Positions 23,195 through 36,636 of a stretch of DNA of 64,000 nt are shown here, one piece after another. The stretch's first letter is position 1. Each line of letters begins with the position of its first letter. The stretch covers positions 1,984,001-2,048,000 of the forward strand of contig JAHQIY010000012.1 in assembly GCA_019054805.1 (NCBI GenBank), written 5' to 3'. The notes below the pieces were generated by a model. The model was not told the DNA's origin. It saw only the letters and a program-made list of their open reading frames with translations, and made no database searches. A program made the position numbers and the translations under genes. Source of the DNA: Brachionus manjavacas (lineage: Eukaryota; Rotifera; Eurotatoria; Ploima; Brachionidae).

Positions 23195-24136
23195 ATGGCT
23201 TCATTCGGATCTTCATTTTTGGCTAATGCTGAATTTTCGGCTCCTTTACCAGCTTTATTGCCTTTGTCTTTACCATCATCTGATTCATCATGTGGTTCAT
23301 GTGCACCGCCACCACCACCACCATGTCCAGCTCCATGTCCACCACCACCATGCAGAATACCAGTTCCTGTCCCAACTCCAGTACCAACTCCAGTACGAGT
23401 GCCACAATACGTGACTGTAAGAATTAATTTAATTTTCAAAAGTGAATGAAACAATTAAAATCCAAATTTAAACAAAAAATAGGTGCCAGTACCAACTCCA
23501 TGTCCAAGACCGGTTCAAGTCCCAGTTCCTAGACCATGCCCAGTACCAGTTTCATATCCACAAAGAGTTCCAGTTCCAACTCCATTCAAAATTCCAGTGC
23601 CAACTCCAGTTCCGCAGCCTGTTCAAATTCCACAACCAGTTCCTCAAATAAATCGTGTACAAGTACCATTGCCATATCAAGTGCCACAGCCAGTTGCAAT
23701 TCCAACTCCAATCAGAATTCCAGTGCGAGTACCAGTTCCACAGCCATACCCAGTACCACAGCCAGTTCCACAGCCATGTCCAGTACGTATTCCAATCAGA
23801 ATCAGAATTCCAAGACCAGTTCCAGTACCAGTCGAAGTACCAATCCCAGTGAGAACTCCACAACCATGCCCAGTTCCACTGCCTTGTCCAGTTCCTCAGC
23901 CATGTCCAGTACCAGTTCAACAACCTGTTCCTCAACCATGCCCTCAACCAGTTCCAGTACCAGTTCCTGTACCATGTCCACAACCAGTTCCTATACCAAC
24001 TCCAGTACCAGTCCAAACCTGTCCTCCACCACCACCACCACCATGTCCAGCTCCATGTTCATCACCATGTGGATCAGCTTCATTTGACGCTGCTCAATTC
24101 TCACTTCCATTGCCTTCAAGTCTTGGCTCTTTCTAA
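23195..24136 (+). CDS. Pro/Val-repeat protein, gene B' (mirror copy of B)
   Basis: Exons 23195-23416 and 23483-24136, a 66-bp phase-0 intron, 291 residues, identical to gene B in protein sequence. The upstream TATAAA at 23110-23115 and the downstream AATAAATAAAG are the same as in B. Confidence 0.8.
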
Positions 24137-24692
24137 TTTAAACCTCTAAATTAACAATAAATAAAGTTTTCTTTATAAATTCTCTGATCTATCCCTGACC
24201 CTGATTTTGACCCTTATTCTAACCCTGATCATTATTTTGTCCATATATTTAATCAATTATTTAAGACATCATGTGAAATGGGATTTTAAATGGTCTGACT
24301 GGATGTTTGATCTTTTTTCTATATCTAATTTACTTTTCTTTTGTAAATGTATATAAAAATGAGACTCCTTAAATCAGCATTTGCTATCAAAGTCATAGTT
24401 AGTTTTTTCTAGAATGATATTATCAAATAATCTGCATTAAGTTAGAAAATACATGAAGCAGAAGAAGAAGCGTTGATTTCTCCTCGGTTAAAAAGTAAAC
24501 AAGACCAGCCTTTGACTCAGCTGACCTTGCCTCATCTGACAAAGAAAATAGGGAAAAAATTTTAAAACTTTTCTATTTAAAAAAGGAAGTTTTAATTAAA
24601 TTTTAATTAACGATTCTCAAAAAGATTCTCAAAAAGATTTTACTACTATTATTTACTAAAGACATTGATGATAGATAGAGTCGATGTCATTT

Positions 24693-25553
24693 AATTTTGA
24701 CAGGAGTTTTTGGCTCCTGTTTAAATGTATCATGTAATTTTCATAAACACTTCAGTCAATGTGTTCATCAAGTTGACTGCTTCGTTGTGGTATCTCCCTT
24801 CCATTCAATGGAACATGATATAGAACTACTTCTTTGGTCCCTGCATCAATGTCAGTTGAAGAAAAACTTTCTCTGGAATTACGATGATTATTGGGAGTCT
24901 GCACTAATATCCTGATTTTATACGTGACACTCTTTTCAATCTCATTCCTTTTTTTAGGTTTTTCCACCTTGGATATTCCAAATTTTAGACTTGTTTCACC
25001 AATTACCGAGGGCTTGATGTGAGCTTAAATAAGTGATCTCAGTTTTTTTCATTCTTTCCCAAAATAATGAATGGTTATTTTTGAGCCAGACAATGTGAAC
25101 GATCTTTCTTTTATTTCTAGTTTTAGTGTGTACTGAACAATTTTGTACTCAAATTTTTTAATAATTCTGTCATGAGTTAGTTTGCCTCTCTTTCGGTCAT
25201 TTGATACACTTTCTCATGATCGTTTTGACAATTTATTTCGACTATTGCGTCATAGTCTTCCAAGACCGTTGCTTCACCTTCCTCGTTCAAGACTTAAAAT
25301 TATTAAGATTTTTCCTCTATCGAACTGGTCATTTCCGTATGTTTAAATGCTCATACACCAGATCTAAAAGCTTTGATAGATATTGTTTCGCCCAGTCTTA
25401 TAATATGGATTTTGGGATTCAATATCTAGAGCATCTTTTTCCATAATATTATTTGCAACCGGAGGGGTCCCGCTGCTCATTAGTGAATTTATTTGTATTA
25501 ACTTTGTAAAGTGATCTTCTATAACTTGGAGTTACTTCTTACGGTGAGTTACC
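24693..25553 (-). pseudogene. Decayed gypsy-type integrase region, mirror copy
   Basis: Reverse complement of 6085-6945. The minus strand carries the EDHFTK integrase-core motif near 25500-25530, with stops throughout. Confidence 0.45.
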
Positions 25554-26107
25554 ATTCCTAGTAACTTACCGTGGTTAAAAATCATAAATCTAAATCAAAA
25601 ATTGTGATCTAAAATCTATATCGGTGATAATTAATTGATAAATGGTATGTAAAATCTATTAATTATTTTAGTCATTGTCTTTGATTTTCCCAGATCACCA
25701 TAATAATTTGTGATGTAGACTTGGCTGAAAATTTGCTCCACTATTTGTATTTTGACCCTGATCATTATTTTATCCATATATTAAATCAATTATTAATTAG
25801 ACTCTTAACTATTAATTATATTTCAGTGAAATATAGCAATAGTTTTGAAGCTCCTTTCTTATATCAGCATTTAAAATGGGAAAAATAGCATCATCGTTTG
25901 ATCCTTGAATATTGTATTAGTAAAGTTGTTGATTTTTTCCCAAATAATTATTTAACCCTTAAAATAAATTGATTTAACCTTTTTTAAAAAAAATTCCGGG
26001 ATTAGAAGGTAAATTAAATTATAACATTTAAAAGAAATATAACAAAAAATCGACTAATTTTAGCGATTGTTAAACGTTTTGCCTCTTCAGACAGTTATTT
26101 TAGTTAA

Positions 26108-27122
26108 AAAGCTTTGTATCAAAAGTTTTTTAATATATTAATTAAAAAGTATCAATCGAAAAAAATCCCTTTAAATGATTCTTGAACGCTTTTTGTTACC
26201 AAAATTTGATAAGCTTAGAAACATTTTACAAAGCAAGACTAGCTAGTGTTTTAAAGAACCCTAAATTCATTTGCAATAATGTGAGGAAGTAGAAATTAGA
26301 AAATTTAATAAATGTAAATACAGATTTAAATTAAAGCAGCTAAAATTTGACTCTGTGATTGAAGCTAAGCTGCAACACTAAAATATAAGGTATGTAAATA
26401 ATTTTTTAATTAAATTTTGCTTAACAAAAAAAATTCAATCAAACCAAATGCACATTTTGAATAAAAAATTATCTTTGAAGATCTGGATGCTGATATTTAG
26501 GAATATAATTTAATTTTTTTAAATCCTGCAAAAAAATCAAATGAGTAAATTAGACCACTCAGACGGCGATGCAATTGGCACTATTTTGCTCAATTTTTTA
26601 GTGGGCTAAATTAAAGTCAATAAAACTAAAAATATATTTGAATAATAAAATTTTTTCTATTTTTTTAATTCAAATCATAGTTTATCAGGTCAAAATTTGC
26701 TCGTGACAAATCTCACTTCTGCAGAGCTTAAAAAATATTTTTTATCATCAATTAAAATAAAAATGCAAATCCAAGAAAAAAATTTAAATTTTCAAACAAA
26801 ATTTTAGTCTTTATTATTATTAAAAAAAAGTGAAATTTATTTTTAATTTTTTTGCACTTAACATTAACATTTTAACTCAAAGCAAAAAGTAAAAAAAAAA
26901 TTTTAATCTTTCTTTATTATTATTAAAAAAATTATTTAAGCGTATTTAGTTTTTTATTATTTCTATAGAACACAAACATGCATTTTTGCTATTAGTATAC
27001 TAAAAAATGCTTAGATTTCGTTTATATCAAATTTTAATGTAATTTTTTAGAAATTATGTAAAAATTTGTTTTTCTAGACACTTAAATTTGACATTGGGTG
27101 ATCACTAGCCCAGAGATCAACA
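26108..27122. other. Single-copy AT-rich upstream region of GGNBP2
   Basis: First unique DNA to the right of the amplicon. No gene seen. A pyrimidine tract ending TTTGTTTTTCTAG at 27066-27079, about 43 bp before the GGNBP2 start codon, would suit a 5'-UTR intron acceptor or a trans-splice acceptor. Which of these it is cannot be decided here. Confidence 0.4.
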
Positions 27123-30100
27123 ATGATTAACGCTAGGATAATCGACGCTGTGTCTCTCGACGACCAAATTGAGCTTAAAAAGTGTCAAATGGAAATACCT
27201 ATAGAGGACAGTTGCAAATTAATCGTTCAATTTGATGATTTAAAATGCTGGACGAAAGAAGATGAGGACGAATTGGACAAGAGGTTAATGTCCAAGTGCA
27301 AGTCGTGTCAAGAACTTAGCACGATGGAACACACTTTCAATACCGACGAAGACTATGTCCTTTTTTTGAGCAAATATGGCAGGATAAAAAGCTCAAGCTC
27401 GGAAAGACAGTGGCTAACAGCGTCCAAGGCTGACTTGTGCAATGCAGTCTCTAGTCTGGTGTCGTGCGTAGGCTGTCGAACTAGTTTAGAGCGCTTTTAC
27501 CGTAGTCAAACGAATAAAATAGTTAAAAAATCGCATAATTTTAGTAGTGTTATTTATCCTTTTTTAATAAAACCTAATGATTCGGTATCCTTATGCTCAA
27601 ATATTTTGGACAGTCCGTTCAAATTGTTTTCTGTCTTTAACTTAAAAAAGTAAGTGCTTTTGTAAATTTTGTTTTTTAATTCTTTTTTAAACCGGGACTA
27701 AATATAATTAAAATCAGAGTAGAATAAAAATTCAAAAGTTAAATGTTGAATTTTCCTTGAATAAAATTGCCAAATTGAAGTTAATAATCAAAATTATTTT
27801 TATTTAAAAAATGTTCAATATTTTTAGATTTATTTTATTTTTGGTATATGCAAAAATTTCATTAATGCAGAATTATTAATAATACTTGGTTGTGGTTTAA
27901 CATAAACCGCTTGGGAATATCTCTGCATTTAATCTGTAGTAAAAAAATACTATCAATAATTTTTGAGCATTATCAGTAAATTAAGATCATAAATTTTTAT
28001 TTGCCCACATTTTTTTTAAAGAAATAGTAATGATATTTAAAAAGAAAACATTAATCAAATAATATATTGTAAATTACTTTAAAATAAATGAAATATTATG
28101 TAATTAAATTGTTTGATTAATATTATCTAAATGATATATTTTAAAATTATTCTTTAGAAAATAATTTATTTATTTAATTAAGTTTTTCTCTTAAAAATAT
28201 AACTAGTGATTAAAAAAAATAATATTTTTTTATTTTGAAAATAAAGTTAAATAAAATCCAATACTATAATTTGATTTAAAAAGACTCTTAATATTTGTGC
28301 ACAAAATTATTAGTAAAAATTCCACAGAAATAGTAAAAAATCGATAAATATATAAAAAAATAATAATATTAATTTTGTGTCAATTTTTTTTATTTAAAAT
28401 TAACATAAATAGTTAGAATGCCAAAAACAAATTAATTTTTCATTTTAATCAAAAAAAAAATAAAAAAAAGTAATAAAAAAAATTTAATTTTTTTCCTAGT
28501 ACAACCGTTTTGGCAATAAAAACCTCTTTTTTTCTACATTGGGGCATTACAGATTTTACAAATTTTCTCTATTGATAAAGCTTGTGTCTTTTAGATGATG
28601 TTGGAGCTTGTTCAAGTTCTTTATCCGAATCTTCTTCAGATTCAAGTATGGCATTCTAAAATCGATAAATATTGTTTGCCTTCATTACGAGTAAAATCAT
28701 TTAAAAATAAAAAAAATTATTCTTCTAAATGCTGGTTTTCAAATTTTTTTAATCAATTATAAGTTATTAAATTTATTTGAGAAAAATTTAAAAAAAATAG
28801 AAAATTATAATCAGGAATGAATATTTTTACAAGACCGAATAATAAGTTTAATTTTAAGACAGAAAGTAGTAGTAGTAGTAGTAGTAGTTCTTGTTGCGAC
28901 ACCTAACATCTAGAGAGTCTGAGCCCATCACTGCCGATTCGCCGTGTAGAGCGTGTAGAGGTTGACTTAGATTTAACCACTTTTTCTGGCAACTTATTCC
29001 AATGCGGAACTACTCTGTTTGAGAAAAATACATGTCTGGCGCTTACTGCAGCTGCAAAATCGTTTCTAATTTGAGCTGGATACTTTTTCCTCTTAACGCC
29101 TCGATTGGACCCTTGTTTTCTGATCTATGTACTTGATTCTTGACCAGGCTTACCTTTTCTATTCCATTCACTAGTTTGTACATTTCAATCAAGTCCTCTC
29201 TTTCTCTTCAAAAAGTATTATATAAAAATACGGTTTACCCTTGCACAGTAATGTATGCATCAGAACACTACTGATTCTAAATTCTAAAACTGCATTTTAA
29301 TTTGAATAGTGATTTTTAGACCATTAAAAATATAATTCGATTAAATCTCAAAAAAATATATCTACAAGTTAATTTTTCATTTTAAAAAAATTTAGCTAAA
29401 GTTAAAAATAATTTTATATATAAGTAAACAAAATTTTAGTAAAAATAATTATTGAAAAATCGAAAGATGTTTTTTTTTAATAATTATTTTTATTCTTTTT
29501 TTCTACCTATTTTTTTACGCCGCATCTAAACTTAAAAATTAATTTTAAGCTTTTTTTAAAATTCAATTTTTAGTGCGGCACTTGATTTTGAAATTTCTGA
29601 TTTTTTGGTTTTAAAATTGCACTTAAACCCGAGAATTTAAGTTTTAATGCATGCATTACTGTGCTAGAGAATACGGTAAACCAATTGACTAGTTTACTTT
29701 TTGGTAAGCTTTTGTTTCTCTTTTATCTTAAATTAATCTGTATTAGATAAATTTCATGCAAATCTTTTGCCCAAGATAATAAAAGACGTCCGGCTACAAA
29801 AAAAAATCAAAATTTTCTTAAAGATGTCTATAATTATTCTTTTAACAAAGAATTAATTGCTAATATTTTATCTATTAAATTATTTTTGCGAAGAATTATT
29901 AAAAATTTAAGAAATTTTTCAAGAATCAATTCTTTTTATCTTTGAGTTTTTGTGAGCTGTCCAAATAATTTTAGGATGCTATGAAATTTTTATCTATTCT
30001 TTAACTTCATTTTTATTGTCATTAAAAAAATTAACCAAATAATTTTCTTCATCTAAAAATTAAATAAAAAGGTAGATTTATTGATTTAAAGAAATAAAAA

Positions 30101-33100
30101 GAACATTTAAACAAAAAATTTATATTAAATTAATATTTTTTTTTTCTAAATTCTAAGTTCCGTTATTGAGATCAAAGCAAAAAATGGTTCCAATTCAGCA
30201 AGTTTATTCAGATCATCGGTATACAACGAAAATAGTCCATTATTGTTTGATAACCAACATTCAATTAATTATATACAAAAAACGAACTGCCTAAATTCAA
30301 ATATATTCAGCATTGTTCAGCCAAATTCAAGTTTGAACAAAAATCGCCGATGCCAAATGCACTCACTCGATCGAAATCGATTCAAATCAATGAACGACTG
30401 GTTTATAGTTTGGGATGCTTTTGTCAAAAATAGCTCTCGAAGCAAGATACTTGTCATTGAAACATCTAAATTAATGGACACAGTGGACTCTTATCTTAGA
30501 CGACACAGGTAAACTTTTAGATTTTTTTATATCTTTTGGACCAAAAAATTTTGGTAGACCAATATTATTGACTTTTAGCTAAATCTAAATGGACTGATTC
30601 GATTTTTAAAATAAAAAAATATTCCAAAATACTTTATGAAAATAATAAAATAGCTTTAGTCTAAATTTGATTAAAATTTTTTTTCTAAATTTTAAATTTA
30701 AGTACATTTCTGTTTTTTTTACCAAAAATATTCATGTTTTGAAAAAAAAAGCAAAATATAAAAAAAATATCTCAATATTTTGTAAGGTTTTAGAATCTGT
30801 AATAAAATTTGTTGTTAATGGGTATTTTGGAGGACAAGGTTCGATCATACAATAATAATGCACATTTTTAATCTTTTTACCTAAAAAATTTCTTTTTCGG
30901 AAATTTCAAGAAATCATTTATTGGGTTGTTTTTTGGACACAGATTCCGAATCTCATATTATTTAATATAAATTAAAAAATTTTGAAAGTGTAATATTTTT
31001 TTCTCGAGGAAACAATTTGAAAAAAAAAAAGATGAAATATAATAAACCATCTATGTTTCATTAAAAATTAGTTTAAGAATCAGCCAAATTTAAGTTGATG
31101 ATCAAATGTAAATTTCAAATCTAGAATTTTAGTTTTAAATTTTTATTTTATGTTTAATTAAAGAAAAATAAAAAAAGAGCTAATTTCTTCATTTTTATTT
31201 AGATTTCAATCTATTAAATTTTGATCAAGTGATCATCATCATCAATTTCAAGTTGCCAAAAATTGAAATTGATTTTCTATTTTTTATTAAGATCGAAATC
31301 AAATAAAAAGTTAGAAACAAATTTTATTGATTTTATTTTAAATATTATTGATTGATTTTTATTTTTATTTTTATACAAAATTTCGTTCAATTCAAAATCT
31401 TACAATTTCAGGAATAGTAGAAATTAAAGTTCGGTATCTGTCCTATAAGAATCTTATAAGATTTGGTAGGAATCAAAAATTTTTAACTTTTTTTCAATGC
31501 TTTATAAAAAGAAATAGTTCATGATAAATTTAAAATCATGAAGCAAATCAAAGACTTTATATTTAATCAACAACAAATCAATTTTATCAATTTTTTATTA
31601 ATTTAAAATCTGCGCTCTTCTTATAATATTGGATTGAAAAAAATTATATTTTTTAGAATATAAAATTCCATCTAAAATTATATTTTAAAGCATTTTACTA
31701 ATGCCAAAAAGCTAATCCGACAGCCTTTTATACTTCCTGGAGAAAAACTAAGCACTTTTTTACAGTTGGCGGTCAGGTTTTTGTAAATAAAAATATTCAA
31801 TTTTCACAAAAATGGAGAAAAATTCAAACTAAATGATTTATTAAAACTTTTAAAAATATTTTTGCCTTGCAAAAAAACTGGGTGTCTATTTTAGTAGGAC
31901 CCTTTTAAAGTGTTTTCTAATTTTCTAAATGTTAGCGAAAAAAAATAGTTAACTTTTAGTTTTCACTGTTTATCTAAATAATTCAATCGAAAAGTTTTAA
32001 CAGTTTATTTTTTTTATTAGACTATCATCAATTAACCTATTTTTTTAAATTTAAAAAATTAAAAAGGAAATTTATTAAATAAAAATCTGTTTTTAAATCT
32101 AATCTTCATTATTTTTTAATTGTTTTTTTTAATTTTTCTGGACGAAAAATAAAAAATTTACTAAAATTTACGTAAATTTAGGTAAAATGTAATCAATTTA
32201 ATAGTAAAAAATAGTAAAATTTTTTTAATTAAATTGAAAAAAAAATTTTATTTATATTTTTTTATGTTAAAAAAAATATCTTAAATAGTTTTAATACTTT
32301 TTAATTGTTTGACCAACCTCCTTGATTTTCTATTAATTTAATTATTATCTAGATTTTAATTTTAATCTATAATAATTTTATTTTATATTTTTAATTTTAA
32401 CCTTTTTTAAATGTTTAGTGTAATTTTGACATTTTACCATTTTTTCAATTAAATTGATTACATTTTACCTAAATTTACGTAAATTATGGTAAATTTTTTT
32501 TTACATAATTTTGAAAATAAATATTCAAGGATAAAAAAATTAATTTTTTTTTTAAAAAGCGCCAAATTATTTCCTTTTTTGGACATTTTATTTTTACTTT
32601 TTTTTACGTAAATTATCGAAAATTACTAAATCCGGAACTCCACTGTATTTAACAACAAATTAAGAGCTACAATATTATTCAACCAAAATAAGTTTGTTAG
32701 CTCTTAATTGTAAAAAGGATTAATGAGAAAATATTTTTTTCATCAGTAATAATTTTAATAAGTTTAATAAATTTAAAAAAAAATAATTTTTAATCATTTT
32801 TTTTAAAGATTTTGTTCAGACTGCAAGATAAAGGTTATCAAAGCATTTAACATCCTGACAGGCGAAATGGACGGTTCTGGTGAGAAAAATTTTTGTGCTT
32901 CTATTTACGAAGGAATCGAGTGTTGCTCAATGACCAACTTGAGCGCGTCCAAAAAATCCAAATTTCATCTCAACTCACAACATTTACATTTGAAAAACGA
33001 TAAGCACTTTGTAGCTTCATTGATTTACAAAGCTGAGACCGAAATTCAGGGTGGTCGGCGAGAACGCCACGCCAAGACCTTAGACATTGCCCAAGAAGAG

Positions 33101-33778
33101 GTCCTAACTTGTATTGGCATTCATTTGTTCGAAAAATTCTTTCTAATTTTTCAGTCAATCCGCATTGATGAGCAAATTTGGCAGCTTTTAGTCTACTCAA
33201 GCATTGTTGTGTTGAAAAAAAACTTCGAATTAAGGTATGAACAGCTGCAAGGGGTCTCCAATTTGGAACTGGTGTGCGCTCAATTGGAGGCCGAGGAATC
33301 CAAAAAAGAAGCCAAACACAAGAAAAAATGTAAGAAGAACAAAGCCAAAGATGAGAAACAATCAAACAAATCGAGAATCGAAGATGAAGAGTACGATTCT
33401 GAAAATTCACTTGGCTGCAGTCAATTGTCAAAAACAGGTGAAAAAGAAGAGTCAGATAAATCGAGTGATGGTTCATGTGTGTGTTTGAATGAGAGTCAGC
33501 TTAATGGCTTTACTTCGCTAAGCTGCTCGTCTTCGTCCGCATCTTCAAGTTCCACAGACGACTACAAGGATTTTAGTTTCTCATCATTTATCACCCAGTC
33601 TGAAATGACTAGCAACGACGATGACAGCTTGATGTTGATCACAGATGAGGAGAAAAATGAATACTATGCTAACAAAAGTCTCTATTTGAATGAGAGAACA
33701 AATAGGCGTATGATGCTGGAAGAACGATTTCAGAATTTAAAGTTAAATGCAAATTTCAAGCTAAGACCGAGAAATTAA
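27123..33778 (+). CDS. GGNBP2: GGNBP2 (gametogenetin-binding protein 2 / ZNF403) orthologue
   Basis: Three coding exons: 27123-27649, 30158-30508 and 32809-33778. Introns are 2508 and 2300 bp. Donors are AA|GTAAGT and AG|GTAAAC, acceptors CTAAG| and AAAG|, and both introns are phase 2, so the joined frame is open for 615 residues (697 in human). Family landmarks are LVSCVGCRTSLERFY, KNRRCQMHSLD, YLRRHRFCSDCK (built across the second splice), GGRRERHAKT, DIAQEEVLTCIGIHLFEK, a Lys-rich stretch after about residue 430 and a conserved C-terminal segment (TDEEKNEYYANKSLYLNER). Conserved Cys/His pairs suggest a zinc-binding protein. In vertebrates the protein is linked to spermatogenesis and tumour suppression; the biochemical role is unclear. 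AATAAA occurs near 33914. Confidence 0.93.
28560..28660 (-). other. Possible small acidic exon in GGNBP2 intron 1
   Basis: On minus, an AG acceptor near 28657 precedes a short frame (ESEEDSDKELEQAP, KRHKLYQ, stop). It may be the last exon of an otherwise lost gene or transposon. No upstream exon could be assigned, so the evidence is weak. Confidence 0.25.
28864..29215 (-). pseudogene. LINE 3' end with (TAC)n tail in GGNBP2 intron 1
   Basis: With frameshifts allowed, minus-strand translation matches the C-terminus of CR1-like ORF2: EREDLIEMYKLVNG, then a NRVVPHWNKLPEKVV type motif, then a 3' tail of ACT/TAC triplets (plus-strand AGT repeat at 28864-28888). It matches the domain organisation of the LINE end at 41887-42201. 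It is 5' truncated, as is usual for such insertions. Confidence 0.65.
29244..29663. mobile_element. MITE with CACAGTAATG inverted ends
   Basis: The left end CACAGTAATGTATGCAT pairs with the right end ATGCATGCATTACTGTG, giving an element of about 420 bp in GGNBP2 intron 1. The interior is AT-rich and non-coding. The superfamily is not assigned. Confidence 0.5.
32155..32496. mobile_element. Foldback repeat in GGNBP2 intron 2
   Basis: Arms near 32155-32203 and 32447-32496 are reverse complements over about 45 bp around TTTACGTAAATTTAGGTAAA and ATGTAATCAATTTAA. The interior is AT-rich. Probably a MITE; target duplication not identified. Confidence 0.5.
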
Positions 33779-35429
33779 AATTGTATTGTGTAGATACACA
33801 GAGCTTAGGAATCATTTTAGAAATAGATAATTTTTTTGTTTTAAAAAATTGCGTCCAGTTTTAAAGATAAAGCTTCCAAAAATTTTATTTTAAAATTTTT
33901 TTTGTTATAATTCTAAATAAAACTGATTATATTTAATTTTTATCTATCTTATGTTGTTTTTACAGTTCTCTTTGAAAAAAATAAAGAAAATATTACCTGT
34001 AAGTTGAAGCTAATTTATTTATTTTTTGTTTTTTTTTTCTATTTAAAATTACTTCATGTTCAAATTTGAAATTTTGTTGAAATTTTTGTTTAAATTAATT
34101 AGTTTATTTTGAAAATATTTATTTTAAGTTGAAATTCATTAATTAATAGAAAAAAATTTTTTTACCTGACTATTTATTTACCAGGCATGCTTTTTATTTG
34201 CAGCCAAAGATAAATAATAATTCTTAGAATAAAAACCTTAAGTACACCTACTGCTTGAACGATCATTACAATCAAATTTTATTTTTTCTTAAGTTGTTTT
34301 AAAAGAAATTAATTTTTCAAAATTAAATTTTTTATCTAATTCTAACCTATTTTAGGATCTCAGTAAACCTCACAAAATTTCAATAAATTTATAACTAATT
34401 AAGTTATTTTTCACTAAATTAATAAAATAGATCTAAAATAGAAAAATATTTCTAGAATTAATTCATTACTTCACAAATTAGATAATACCTCAACCAATTT
34501 GATAAAAATATAACTAAAAAGCAATACCTTAACCATTTCTTCTTTTTCTGAAACTGAAACTTCAAACATTTAATTTTTGATTTTTTTTCCCTCTTTTTTT
34601 TTTAATCTTATTTAACTTTATTTTCATTCAATATTTTATTCAGTAGTAGCTTTAACTCGATACAGATAAACAAATTAATAATTAAATAAGAAACAAAATA
34701 AGATGTCTTCCTAGGAAAAATGAGGAGAGAGTGTATTGCTTGATCCTGTTGACAACACGCTATTGAATATTTTCCATATTACTCAAATTTTCAATGAAAT
34801 ATCAATTTAGAGAAAAATATGCAAGAAAATTCGATGTGTGAAAAAAGATTTTTTGATTGTCCAAATGGTTGTACTAGAAAAAAGGAGGTAATTTTTTTAT
34901 TTAATTAGTGAATAAAATAAAATTAAAGTTATAATTTAATTTAATTGATAAAATTCCTTCTTTATAGTATAATTTTTTATTTTTTGTTTTATTTTTCTGA
35001 AATAAATGTTGTTTAACTCAATTAGTTTTTAAAATTTTTTATTTTTTCACTGAATTTGTGAAGATTTTTTTCTGTAGGAATGAATATTAATTATGCTCCT
35101 TTGAACTTTGGCGCAAAAGTAAATACTATATTCGGCTTTTTGTATTTTAAAACAATTTATTGTAAATTATTTTAAATTTGCAAAAGCAAAAAATGATAAA
35201 TTTTCATTATTTTACGAAAATTGTTTAAAATACAAAAATATCCAAAAAATTTAAGAGCTTAAGCATCTTTTGAGTGAACTAATTTAAAAGTAAAAATTTA
35301 ATTTGTTCGTTTTGATTAATTTCATGATTATGATTTAAAGAAACAAAAAAAGACACCGAAGTAAGTTTTTTTTAAAACAAAAAAAAGTTTTCAAGTTCTA
35401 CCTTAGAAATAGCTTTGGTCACGAATGTC
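33779..35429. other. AT-rich intergenic region downstream of GGNBP2
   Basis: No gene is seen. A foldback centred near 35190 pairs TTTTGTATTTTAAAACAATT (about 35130-35155) with its near-complement at about 35220-35245. Confidence 0.4.
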
Positions 35430-36636
35430 CATTCAATTTTTCGTCTAATTTATTTTATAGAAAAAGAAGTACTAGAAGTAAAAAATTTTGGGTTAAAAAT
35501 GCCAAATGTTAAAAAATTGCTAGAAAATATTAAAGCTGATAAAACTCCTGGTGTTGATGGTGTACATCCATTTGTTCTTGAAAAATTATCAGCTGAATTA
35601 GCTATGACATGTTATCTTATATTTAACAAATCAATTGAAACTGGAGAAATACCAAATTTATGGAAATCAGCTAATGTTAACGTCAAGATATCTCTAACTA
35701 TCGACCAATATCGTTGACTTGTATACCAAGCATAATATTAGAAATATTAAAAAGAAAGCATATTATAAATCATTTATCAAGTCATAATATATTGGTACAA
35801 AATCACCATGAATTTGTAATTAATAAATCCTGCACAACCAACCTCCCTGAAACAATGGACTTTTTAACATATAAGACATCAATAAAACAAACAGTTGACA
35901 TTATATTCTTGGATTTCGCCAAAGCATTTGATACTGTGCCACACAAGAGATTTCTTTTCAAGCTAGAATCTTATGGTATTACTGGTTGGAAATTAAGATG
36001 GATTTAGTCGTTCTTAGTAAATAGAAAGCAAAGAGTTGTATTGGAAAACTACGTCTCAGATTGGGCAGATGTAACAAGTGGTGTACAAGGTTCTGTTTTA
36101 GGACCTACTATATTTAATTTATTTATCAATGATTTAAGTAAAGACTTGTCAAGCGAATGTGAAAAATATGCAGATGATACAAAAATTTTTAATGTAGTAA
36201 CAAACAAATTAGAAGCTAAATCATTACAAGAATATTTAAACAAAATAACAGAATGGTCAAATAAATGGTTAATTAAATTAAATTTTAATAAATGTAGAGT
36301 AATGCACATTGGTAAGAACAATAACAAATACAATTATTATTTAAATGATGGCGACAATCAAATTAAACTGACTTAAACCAACTTAGAAAAAGATTTAAGA
36401 ATCCTCATTAGAAACAACCTGAAAATTGAAGATCAATGTATACCAGCTGCTAATAAAAGTAACAGAATGCTTGGTACAGTCGAGTCTGGATAATACGATG
36501 TGTTTGGGCGGAAAAAAAGGACATCGTATAAACGAATATCGTATTAATCAAATTTGCATGTTAAAGGATGGGAAGAAAAATATTGAAAATAAATTTTTTT
36601 AAAGGAATTATTGTTTATTTAAAAATAATAAATATA

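Larger units (their letters stand above)
18309..26107. repeat. Right arm of giant palindrome
   Basis: Reverse complement of 5713-13320. It is longer mainly because of about 184 bp at 25602-25785 with no equivalent in the left arm. That extra sequence includes a second GACCCTGATCATTATTTT motif similar to 24226-24240. Its outer edge (about 26108) runs into single-copy DNA leading to GGNBP2, so this arm is probably the older arrangement. Confidence 0.85.

Noticed and set aside
32970..33476. 168-codon frame opposite GGNBP2 exon 3
   Set aside because: Antisense shadow of a confidently identified exon.
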